Assembly: GCA_037043455.1 (NCBI GenBank)
Contig: JAWPHD010004381.1
Location: forward strand, 62,001 to 126,000
Length of the DNA: 64,000 bases
Direction of reading: 5' to 3'
Origin: Cyrtodaria siliqua
Taxonomy: Eukaryota > Mollusca > Bivalvia > Adapedonta > Hiatellidae
Within the stretch, counting starts at the first letter, position 1. Every line of letters begins with the position of its first letter. Both the position numbers and the translations under genes were made by a program. Positions 40,301 through 52,300 of this stretch are shown piece by piece. Below the pieces are notes generated by a model. The model was not told the DNA's origin, ran no database searches, and saw only the letters and a list, made by a program, of their open reading frames with translations.

Positions 40301-43300
40301 TGTGCACCTCCCTTTTTGGATAGATTTGTATAAGAAATGTGGTTGCCATGGTAACAAAACTTGTAAAAAAAACCACTAAAAATGTTTGTCTTTGCGACAA
40401 CTCAAGAACAGCTGGCACTGCAAATTTAAAACTTGGCAGGCTTGTTTGTATCATGGTCATATTGAAGCGGGCATATGTGTTTTACAAACATATCTTGTTG
40501 CAAAGTCCTCGCTATAATGCTTTTTGTGCATGTTGAAATATGCCTATATATTATGTTCTATAACTATCAAATAATGTATAGGTGTTAATTGCAAAAATCA
40601 CTTTAAATTGTCAGGATTTTGTGTTAAAAAGTTTTGGCAGGCCTGTTTGTATCATTTCAGAAAACACATCACTTCACGAGTTTCAAGTGAAGTCATTTCA
40701 GCAAACACTTGAATTTATGAATTGATGTGCTTGCCATATCTTTGTATCATTTCAGCAAACACTCAAATATTCTAAACCCTGATGGGCTGAGGAATGCAGA
40801 ATTGAGTACCGTAGTTGTCTCCCAGAGTATGGGAGCTCTTCAGCGAATGAAGATCAGTTTTTGCCAGTGGCTGGTACCAACTCACCATTTGGTTTCCTTT
40901 CTTCACTTCTCAGACTGGTGTACAATTTCTGTAGAATACACAAAGGACTGCTTTCTAAAGTAAGGGATGATTTGATGCCTGTCAAGAACATGGATGTGTC
41001 AAAAATCCATTGTTACAATGTTAAAATAATGAGAAATAACATTTGTTTAAACCAATCTCTAGATAATGTTATCCCTATAAGCATAGATCTACATATATAT
41101 CCATGCCATAAGCTATATTTTCCACTTTACATTTGCAGGGTTGATCTGTAATTGGATCAACATCATGCATTGACTAGTGAAGTGTGTGGTTCAGTGGTAG
41201 AGCGCCGAACTTCAGATCGAAAGGTCGTGGGTTCGATCCTCGCCATGGCCATGTTATTTATCCTTGAGCAAGATAATTAATCCACATTGCTTAGTACTGG
41301 TTCTACCCAGGAAACCTGCACTATTTGAAAGGGGGTGTTACAGTATCAATAGATAGATAGATTGAGTAAACTTTAAGGTCATCTACACAATCTACTAGAA
41401 AATAAATGTATTTCTTAGAAATGCGAGAGATTTACCTGCGTTACTGTCCAAACAATCATATCCAATTAACACCTTAATCTCTTGTCTTTAATGTGTATAT
41501 ACTTTGCTAACAGAAAAGCATTCACTAACATTACATTTTGTGTATTTTTGTGATAATAAAATCATATGTAGCAATATACAAATAATAATACCACTCCAAC
41601 AATTTGTTGCCCAATATACAGGACAGAAAGACATCATCTGTAGCTTATGCGCCTCCATCAGTCACTCTCCACTGTGAAGATATTCTTTCCTACCTGCGGA
41701 AGATAGCTCCCGTCACACCCAGTCATCTGTCCAGTAACTATGTCACAAAGTTTGAGAACCATCTACAGTACTATATCTTGAAGTTGGCAAACATGTTCTA
41801 TCCGGTAAGCATGAGAGTGGTTTAAATATAAAACGTTAATATGTATGGGGTACCGTGGTTTGGTTGTCGTCTGCTTGTAACCAAAAGGCGGGAAACATTA
41901 CGCCTGTGACCTTGAGCATGTCAGTTACTCTTACTGCTTCATCTAACAGTATGATATCAGTTAAAATAAAACAAAGTATCTATGGGGGCCATGTTTAGCA
42001 GCAGTTTTCTTGCACTAAATGTCAGGGATTTGTAATGCTGCTGGAAAACATATATTATTACGCCTGTGACCTTGAGGAGGTCAGTTACTCCCACTGTTGC
42101 TACCAACAGCATGAAATAAAAGTATCTACATGGGCCATGTTCTAGTAGCAGTTTTCTTGCACTAAATGTCATGGATTTGTAATGCTGCTGGAAAACATAT
42201 ATTATTACGCCTGTGACCTTGAGGAGGTCAGTTACTCCCACTGTTGCTACCAACAGCATGAAATAAAAGTATCTACAGGGGCCATGTTCTAGTAGCAGTT
42301 TTCTTGCACTAAATGTCATGGATTTGTAATGCTGCTGGAAAATATATAAATATCACATCCCATGGAGGGTGATAGAACATATTGTCAACCCGAGATTGGT
42401 AATGTCCACCGAGGCTTTAGCTTTACCACAAAGTATCTATGCGGGACATGTTACAATAGTCGTCTGCTTGTAACCGAGGCTACAGATTCATAACTCTGCT
42501 GGAAAACATTACACTTGCGACCTTGAGGAAGTCAATTACTCCCATTGGTTCAACCAGCAGAAGAGGAGAGTAACAGTATGGTACCGTGTTCTAAAGTATA
42601 AACATATATGACACATAAAAGAACAAGAGAACTAAAGGAAGGGTGACCTTTATACATAAGAAACGAAGCAGATGGGCATATAATGCCCCATAAAGCGACA
42701 CTCTTGTTATAAAGAGACGCTCTCGTTATATCTGTTTACAATGTTTACACTGCTTACAGGTAAATGAGGAAGCCATGGAACATGTGGACAGGACTGTGTA
42801 ACACTGTGTAGCCTTGAACCTGCTGACCTGCCTTCACCATGGCGATGAACATCTGGTCCATGACCTCCTTTCTACTGTCATATTTTGCCCAGTCTACTGG
42901 CAGTAAGTGCACCTTTCTACTGTCATATTTTGCTAAGTCGACTGGCAGTAAGTACACCTTTCCACTGTCACAATTAGCCCAATCTACTGGCAGTAAGTGC
43001 ACCTTTCTACTGTCATGATTTGCCAAGTCTACTTGCAGTAAGTGCACCTTTCTACTGTCATATTTTGCCCAGTCTACTGGCAGTAAGTGCACCTTTCTAC
43101 TGTCTTATTTTGCCCAGTCTACTGGCAGTAAGTGCACCTTTCTACTGTCATATTTTGCCCAGTCTACTGGCATAAGTGCACCTTTCTACTGTCATATTTG
43201 CCAAGTCTACTGGCAGTAAGTGCACCTTTCGACTGTCATATTTTGCCCAGTCTACTGGCAGTAAGTGCACCTTTCTACTGTCATATTTGCCAAATCTACT

Positions 43301-46300
43301 TGCAGTAAGTGCACCTTTCTACTGTCATATTTTGCCCAGTCTACTGGCAGTAAGTGCACCTTTCTACTGTCATATTTGCCAAGTCTACTGGCAGTAAGTG
43401 CACCTTTCTACTGTCATATTTGCCAAATCTACTTGCAGTAAGTGCACCTTTCTACTGTCATATTTTGCCCAGTCTACTGGCAGTAAGTGCACCTTTCTAC
43501 TGTCATATTTGCCAAGTCTACTGGCAGTAAGAGCACCTTTCTACTGTCTTATTTTGCCCAGTCTACTGGCAGTAAGTGCACCTTTCTACTGTCATATTTT
43601 GCCCAGTCTACTGGCAGTAAGTGCATGCTATTGATTTTTATATGAATATTAATTCACATTATATCAAAGTATATTCATTCTTGTGAAAACACAAGTCAGT
43701 TCTTGACTGAATTTTTAGATTGCATAAACCACAGATATATATTTGGTAACTTTATCTATTTGTTATGTTTATGTGTTACTTGCTTAGTATGGCAGACACT
43801 TAGGGATCACTTTGTTCGTCACACTTTACCTGCAGCCTAAGCTTGACCATAACTTGAAAATTATTTAACCTTTGTTCATGTAACTTCACACACATCTTCA
43901 TCTTACCCAAAGACATGATGTTACAAATGTCCAATAACTCATTTCTATTTCTTAATATGTTCATTTTGACAGAGCTATGCCCCTTTTCATAAATATTAAA
44001 CCTGCAACCTCAACTGGCTCATAACAAGGCAAATATTGACCTATGTCAATAAAACTTCATACACTTTTTCATTATCAGTTATTCAATGTCATTGACATGC
44101 TCAATAACTCTGACTTTCATTTTGGCAGAGTTATTGCCCTTTTCATAACACTAACAGACACAAGTGTTCCATGAATCACCCTTCTAGTTAAAAACAGTGA
44201 ATAATGGCATACTTTGTGAAGGTGATCATCTTTATATTTGACAGCATGTCACAGTGTCAGCTGTTATACTGTACTGCTATAGGGGAAACATGTATAATTG
44301 ACAGCATGTCACAGTGTCAGCTGTTGTTCTGTACTGCTATAGGGGAAACATGTATAATTGACAGCATATCACAGTGTCAGCTGTTGTACTGTACTGCTAT
44401 AGGGGAAACATGTATAATTGACAGCATGTCACAGTGTCAGCTGTTGTACTGTACTGTTATAGGGGTAACATGTATAATTGACAGCATGTCACAGTGTCGG
44501 CTGTTGTACTGTACTGCTATAGGGGAAACTTGTAATTGACAGCATGTCACAGTGCCAGCTGTTGTACTGTACTGATCTAGGGCAAACATATAATTGACAG
44601 CATGCCACAGTGTCAGCTGGATTTCGCATGCTTGTACTTTCTATGCAGCTTACACTCTACAGCTGTAGGGGAACATGTATTACTGACAACATGTCGCTGT
44701 ACAGCTATAGGGGGAACATACATCATTGACAACATGTCACAGTACAGCTGTAGGGTGAACATGTTTTATTGACAATGTGTCATTGTACAGCTGTATTGGG
44801 AACATATATTATTGATATGTCACTGTACAGCTATATAGGGAACATGCATTATTGACATCTCACTGTACAGCTACAGGTGGAACATGTATTATTGACAGCA
44901 TGTCACTGTACAGGTATAGAGAGAACATGTATTATTGACATGTCACTATACAGCTATAGGGGGAACATGTATTAATGACAACATGTCAATGTACAGCTAT
45001 AGGGGAACATGTATTATACACATGTCGCTCTACAGCTAAAGGGGGGACATGTATTATTCACATGCCACTGTACAGCTGTAGGGGGGACATGTATTATGCA
45101 CAACATGTCACTGTACATCTATAGGAGGAACTTGTATTATTGACAACATGTCACTGTACAGCTATTGGGCGAAAATGTATTATTGACAACATGTCAGTGT
45201 ACATGTAATTATAGGGGAACATGTAGCATTGAGAAGATGACACTGTATAGTTATAGGGGGAACATGTATTATTGACAGCATGCCACTGTACAGCTTTATG
45301 GGGAACATGTATTATTGACATGTCACTGTACAGCTATAGGGGGAACATATATTATTGACATGTCACTGTACAGCTATAGGGGGAACATGTATTATTGACA
45401 ACATGTCACTGTACAGCTATAGGGGGAACATGTACTATTGACAATGTGTCACTGTACAGCTATAGGGGGACCATGTATTATTGACAACATGTCACTGTAC
45501 AGTTATAGGGGGAACATGTATTATTGACAGTGTGTCACTGTACAGCTATAGGGGGACCATGTATTATTGACAACATGTTACTATACAGCTGTAAGGGGGA
45601 ACATGTATACTATTACTGACAACATGTCACTGTAAAGCTGTAGTGGGAACATGTATACTGTATTGTTACTGACAACATGTCACTGTACAGCTATAGGAGG
45701 AACATGTATACTATTTCTGATAACATGTCAATGTACAGCTGTAGTGGGAACATGTATACTGTATAACTGACAACATGTCACTGTACAGCTGTAGGGGGAA
45801 CATGTATTAATGACAACATGTCACTGTACAGCTATAGGGGGAATATGTATTATTGACAACATGTCACTGTACAGCTGTAGTGGGAACATGTATACTGTAT
45901 TACTGACAACATGTCACTGTACAGCTGCAAGGGGAACATGAATTAATATTAATCTGTCTCTGTACAGCTAAAAGGGGAACATGTATTATTGACAACATGT
46001 CACTGTACAGCTTTAGTGGGAACATGTATACTGTATTACTGACAACATGTCACTGTACAGCTGTAGTGGGAACATGTATTATTGACATGTCACTGTACAG
46101 CTATAGGGGGAACATGTATTATTGACAACATGTTACTGTACAGCTATAGGGGGGCATGTGTATACTATTACTGACAATATGTCACTCACTGTACAGCTGT
46201 AGTGGGAACGTGTATAATATTACTGACAACATGTCACTGTACAGCTGTAGTGGGAACATGTATACTATTACTGACAACATGTCACTGTACAGCTGTAGGG

Positions 46301-49300
46301 GGAACATGTATACTATTACTGAATAAATGTCACAGTGTCAGCTGGATTAAGCTGACTTTCAATGCAGCTTACACTATTCGTGATGGGAAAAATGTATTTA
46401 TTCAGATTTTTCTGGGTAAAAACACACCATGTCATGTTACAGTTTAAACATAAGTGTTTCTGTTGTAATATATGAGACATCAGTCCAATACAAATTAAAT
46501 ATACACATACAGCTTACAGGTGCTATTGAAGCATTTTCTGTTGTTTAAAAAAAAAAAAATAATAATTAAAAACAAGCTAATTATACTACAGATGGAGCCA
46601 AGAGGAGAAGGCATCATTGAAACTGAAGGAGCTGAAATTGTCCGTGTCTCCATCCACTCATTTAAGTTCAGCGACGAAATCTGAGATAACATTCACATCG
46701 GATCAGCTATGTAATGAAGCTCAGACCAACATGGCGGCCATTAGGGCCACGTATATGTCAGCACTTGGTCATAGTGAGAAACAGCTTATGGCATCAAGGT
46801 GAGTATCATAATAAAAAAATACAGAATATACTGAACATTTAGGTCAAACTTCGAGAATAAGTATGTTATTTATTGTGGTATGATTTCTATTGTAATAATA
46901 CTATAGGCAACTTGCAAAGGTATTTATATTTCCATTCAATGTTACTCTTTCTGATTTCTCTCTTTGTGAATTTGTGTCAGGGAGTAAGAAAGAATAACAT
47001 AAGCAGTATGTTAGATTGAAAGTGTCTGGCGTTTTATTAAACTGAGATATAAACTTTCACACAAAGTGAAACATAGTGCTAATTATCGTTATTATATCTC
47101 AAATAAAATGCCCAGAGACAGCAATGTGAAATTCTTACTATCTGATGTGAGGGTGATCTTGCAGAGTGATAGTAAATCGCAGAGTGATAGTAAAGAAATT
47201 ATCACAAGCGCAGTTTTGGTGCTCGCTGTTTCGGTGATGTCATCAGCTCAGCATGTTGAAATTGCTATTTTTAACTCAATCATAACTTTCGTATGTGTCG
47301 TGTTCGGCCGTTTCCAAAGGTCCACTCTCATACTCTTTTATATAGCACAGTGGCGTTCCTTGTGCAGTGTGGCGGCAGTAAAACGTCTCCTCGCGTTTGC
47401 AATCAGGACTGTTATTCATTCGATCTTTGGAGATCGCTGAGCCCGATACTTATATTTAGTTATCGGTGGTACATTGTCAATTGCTTTTGTTTTCTTACTT
47501 AATTTCGATTCGGTGGTTCCACTACTCCGGCCAATAAAAGGCTCTGGATATTGTTTAACCACTCATAGGGTATGTTGTCTGCTTTTTAATTTAGTCTTTT
47601 GGCTGTTACTTGTGATACACAGGCTTTATAACTGCTGCTCCCAACAAAATTCCATTTTGTTTATTTCGCTCTTCGGGGCATAGTATTTTGTTAGATACTG
47701 GGACCATATGCCGCTGGACATGGGGGAAGCAAATAACTCTATGTCCACCGCCATATGCATGTCATCTTCGGGATGGTTAACATTATGTACTATTGATTTT
47801 ATGAATATTGAGTTTTTTGAGAAAAAGTTTTTGAAAGAAAAACAACAATATCTGGCAAAGTGAAATATGTACTAAAAATGAATCGTATAGTGGTCTTATA
47901 GTGGATTTCGCTATAATAATGCCTCGGTTGATAATCATATCCTCAGGGTGAACATAAGCCCTCAGTAGTTTGCCATCCCTCAGTGATTGGAAAATAGTCA
48001 CAACCACTAAATATAGAGACTGATATATAAAACAAATAAATATTATTAATATGAATTCTCTGTCTTAATAGTTGTAGGTCTGATACATTCCTGTCCTATT
48101 AGTATGGTGTCACTTCTTTTTGCAGGAGCCATTTCTTGCAGACGGCCATGACAACAGAGAGCTGTTTTACTTCCAATATTGGAGAGTGCTTGATGCCCCA
48201 AGACTGGATGTTCCTGCCTCTGATTGAACTCTACAATACATATGCATCAGTGTATGTAGTTACTTTATTGTTAGGAGAAGAAAAATTAATCTGACTGAAA
48301 TGGGTAGCCTATTTCATACGATTAACAATGTTCAGTTGAATAAAGTTTAGGTGAAGGAAGTTCATTGTTTAGTAAAGGTATATAATTTATCTTACACTAG
48401 TACTTTGATATCTCCTCCCTATTGTTGATGTCAGAGTATATTGGCAATTAAATTATATAATCAAGTTGCACATGCTTATGTTTGTCAGAGGTATCAATGA
48501 TTTGATTGGTTGAAATGGATTTTGATCGACAACTGTCATACTATCAAATTCATCAAGCAGTTATATTTTTAGCTAACTTTTGAAAAAAAAAATCTGTTGG
48601 AACAGTAAACATATAGTGTGTTTTTTCTGTTCATCTTCCCCAAATATAACTTTCGCAGAACCTTGGTAGTTTATATTTATCTTAGATTAAACTTATTTCT
48701 TGCAATAATTTTGATTGGTCAGTTTCACAAATGAAAAAGAGAAAATCAGAGAATTTGTTTATGGCATAAATTGAATATATATTAACAGAGGGCTGGAAGG
48801 CCAGAATGTTTTGTCATCATCCCAGGTGGTCACCATCTGTAATGTCCTTCGTTGGATCTACATCCTTGAGGTGCACAGGCCACTACTGCTTGAGCGTGTC
48901 TCCATCACCCTGAAGATCTCTAGGATTATGTGTACATTCCTCACAGGTGAGTTACTTTCTATACTTATGCCAGGTGTATAATCTGGCATGGTGGCATGGG
49001 TCTCCATCACCCTGAAGATCTGTAGGATTATGTGTACATTCTTCACAGGTGAGTTACTTTCTACAATTATGCCAGGTGTATAATCTGTCATGGTGCATGG
49101 GTCTCCATCACCTTGAAGATCTCTAGGATTATGTGTACATTCCTCACAGGTGAGTTACTTTCTATATTTATGCCCTGCGCATAATCTAGCATGGTGGCGT
49201 GGGTCTTCATCACCCTGAAGACCTCTAGGATCATGTGTACATTCCTCACAGGTGAGTTACTTTCTATATTTATGTCAGGTGTATAGTTTAGCATAATTGT

Positions 49301-52300
49301 TAGGGCTAACAGTTCTAGATGCCCACCTGTTTTATAACACCAACTATTCACTCCTTCAGGAAATGACATGTTCCTGGACCAAACTGTCCACTGCTATCTG
49401 GAAGGGATCCTCAGACATTACATTAACTCACTGGCATTTGACAAAATGGATTTCGCAGAAAATATTCCTGGATTACCATCATTTTATGATCTGTAAGTAC
49501 CGCCAGTTATGATTGCTTGAATACATCACATACATTTCAGTTCGGTTTTATAAGGTTTCATGTTTGAAATGACAGAAATGTCAGTAAATAAAAGAAGGCT
49601 GATGATGAGCAGATTTTGAACCCTCATAAATTACAGTTTGATTTTAAGGCCATAAAAGATTTAAAGTAGAATTTGAAGATACATCGATATTCATCACAGT
49701 CATGATAACCTTAACAACATCTGTTGTTATCAGAATGTAACAATGGTACTGCTCGGAGGCTCGTTTAACACTCATCAGTTTGAGAATTTGGCACAATTGA
49801 AAATAAAATATCCTAAAGAATGCAGAATTCTTTAAAGACATAATTAATCAACATGAGTTGAATTCTTTAAACGCTTAATCAACTTTTGAGTTTCCCATAG
49901 ATAGGTGTAAATTGCTTATCCATCGATGCTGAGTAGTGTTTTTTGTCTCGGGTATAAAAGAAATAACAGCAATTTAACCCTTTCAGCCTAATATTAAACT
50001 GAGTTTGATCATTTTACTTCCCACATTCAGGTAGGTCTGGGCTCTGTTGTCATATAAGGGTTTAAAATATCATAATGTTCTGATATTCTACTGTAGGCGT
50101 ATGCTATGCCGCCTCGAAAGTCGAGCGTTCAAATATATTGTTGCCCTTGTCCATCCGAACGTCCAACTCATCCCTACATACATTCACACATGTATTTTCA
50201 GCATTAAACAACATCATAGAGCCAGGTTATGTAACTCATTGTTTTATTCTAACATAAGAATGACCCAGTTTTATATGTAAACAAAATTAGTTTAAGTTTG
50301 GTATTTAAGCTTGTCAACTTAGTCTTTTTTAAATTTAAATTTTTCATCATGCAAGTCATAACTCAAAATCCCCTTAAAGAAATCAACAAAACATCACATG
50401 TATTCACTTTCATGTGAAGAACTTGTAGAGAACTCAAAGAAACATCGCTTGTGTTTACTTTCATGGGAAGAACTTGTAGAGAAGTCAACGAAACATCATA
50501 TGTATTCACTTCCATGTGAACGACTTGTAAAGACACGCGCCTTTCAACTGAGTTACCTATAAATCGACAAGGCCTCAAAAGTCGAGTGTGTGCACCAACT
50601 TAGTTACCAATAAATAGACAAGGCCTCAAAAGTCGAGTGTGTGCACCAACTTAGTTCCCAATAAATAGACAAGGCCTCCAAAGTCAGATTGTGTGCACCA
50701 ACTTAGTTCCCAATAAATAGACGAGGCCTCCAAAGTAAGAGTGTGTGCACCAACTTAGTTCCCAATAAATAGACAAGGCCCCAAAAGTTGAGTGTGTGCA
50801 CCAACTTAGTTCCCAAAAAATAGACAAGGCCTCCAAAGTCAGAGTGTGTGCACCAACTTAGTTCCCAATGAATAGACAAGGCCTCAAAAGTCGAGTGTGT
50901 GCACCAACTTAGTTCCCAATAAATAGACGAGGCATCCAAAATCAGAGTGTGCACAGCAACTTAGTTCCCAATAAATCGACAAGGCCTCCAAAGTCAGAGT
51001 GTGTGCACCAACTTAGTTCCCAATAAATAGACAAGGCCTCCGAAGTCAGAGTGTGTGCACCAACTTAGTTCCCAATAAATAGACAAGGCCTCCGAAGTCA
51101 GAGTGTGTGCACCAACTTAGTTCCCAATAAATAGACAAGGCCTCCAAAGTCAGAGTGTGAGCTCCAACTTAGTTCCCAATAAATAAACAAGGCCTCCAAA
51201 GTCAGAGTGTGTGCACCAACTTAGTTCCCAATAAATAGACGAGGCCTCCAAAGTCAGAGTGTGTGCACTAACTTAGTTCCCAACAAATAGATGAGGCCTC
51301 CAAAGTCAGAATGTGTGCACCAACTTAGTTCCCAATGAATAGACAAGGCCTCAAAAGTCGAGTGTGTGCACCAACTTAGTTCCCAATAAATAGACGAGGC
51401 CTCCAAAGTCAGAGTGTGCACCAACTTAGTTCCCAATAAATCGACAAGGCCTCCAAAGTCAGAGTGTGTGCACCAACTTAGTTCCCAATAAATCCACAAG
51501 GCCTCCAAAGTCAGAGAGTGTGCACCAACTTAGTTCCCAATAAATAGACGAGGCCTCAACACCAACTTAGTTCCCAATAAATAGACAAGGCCTCCAAAGT
51601 CAGAGTGTGTGCACCAACTTAGTTCCCAATAAATAGACGAGGCCTCAGAAGTCAGAGTGTGTGCACCAACTTAGTTCCCAATAAATAGACGAGGCCTCCA
51701 AAGTCAGAGTGTGTGCACCAACTTAGTTCCCAATAAATAGACAAGGCCTCCAAAGTCAGAGTGTGTGCACCAACTTAGTTCCCAATAAATAGACAAGGCC
51801 TCCAAAGTCAGAGTGTGCACCAACTTAGTTCCCAATAAATAGACAAGGCCTCCAAAGTCATAGTGTGTGCACCAGCTTAGTTCCCAATAAATAGACAAGG
51901 CCTCAAAAGTAAGAGTGTGCACCAACTTAGTTCCCAATAAATAGACAAGGCCTCCAAAGTCGAGTGTATGCACCAATGGGCGATGGTTCTTGTTTCAGCT
52001 ATGTTGGAACTTCATTATTACTTGCAGCTATGTTGGATCTTCATTATTACTTGCAGCTATGTTGGATCTTCATTTTTACTTGCAGCTATGTTGGATCTTC
52101 ATTATTACTTGCAGCTATGTTGGATCTTCATTATTACTTGCAGCTATGTTGGATCTTCATTATTACTTGCAGCTATGTTGGATCTTCATTATTACTTGCA
52201 GCTATGTTGGATTGCCATTGTTTTATTCACCTGTGTTGGATCTTCATTATTTCATTTCACCTGTGTTGGGTCTTTATTATTTAATTTCAGCTACATGGGA

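Noticed and set aside
40800..40959. Shorter exon 15 from the acceptor at 40799 as the primary model
   Set aside because: It keeps the frame, but the tract before it is poor and it drops 14 residues including the NP match. Kept as the alternative in the exon entry.
47066..47440. Possible 124-codon gene in intron 18
   Set aside because: No recognised domain, no supporting splice or promoter signals, same strand as the host gene. Kept only as an unassigned island.
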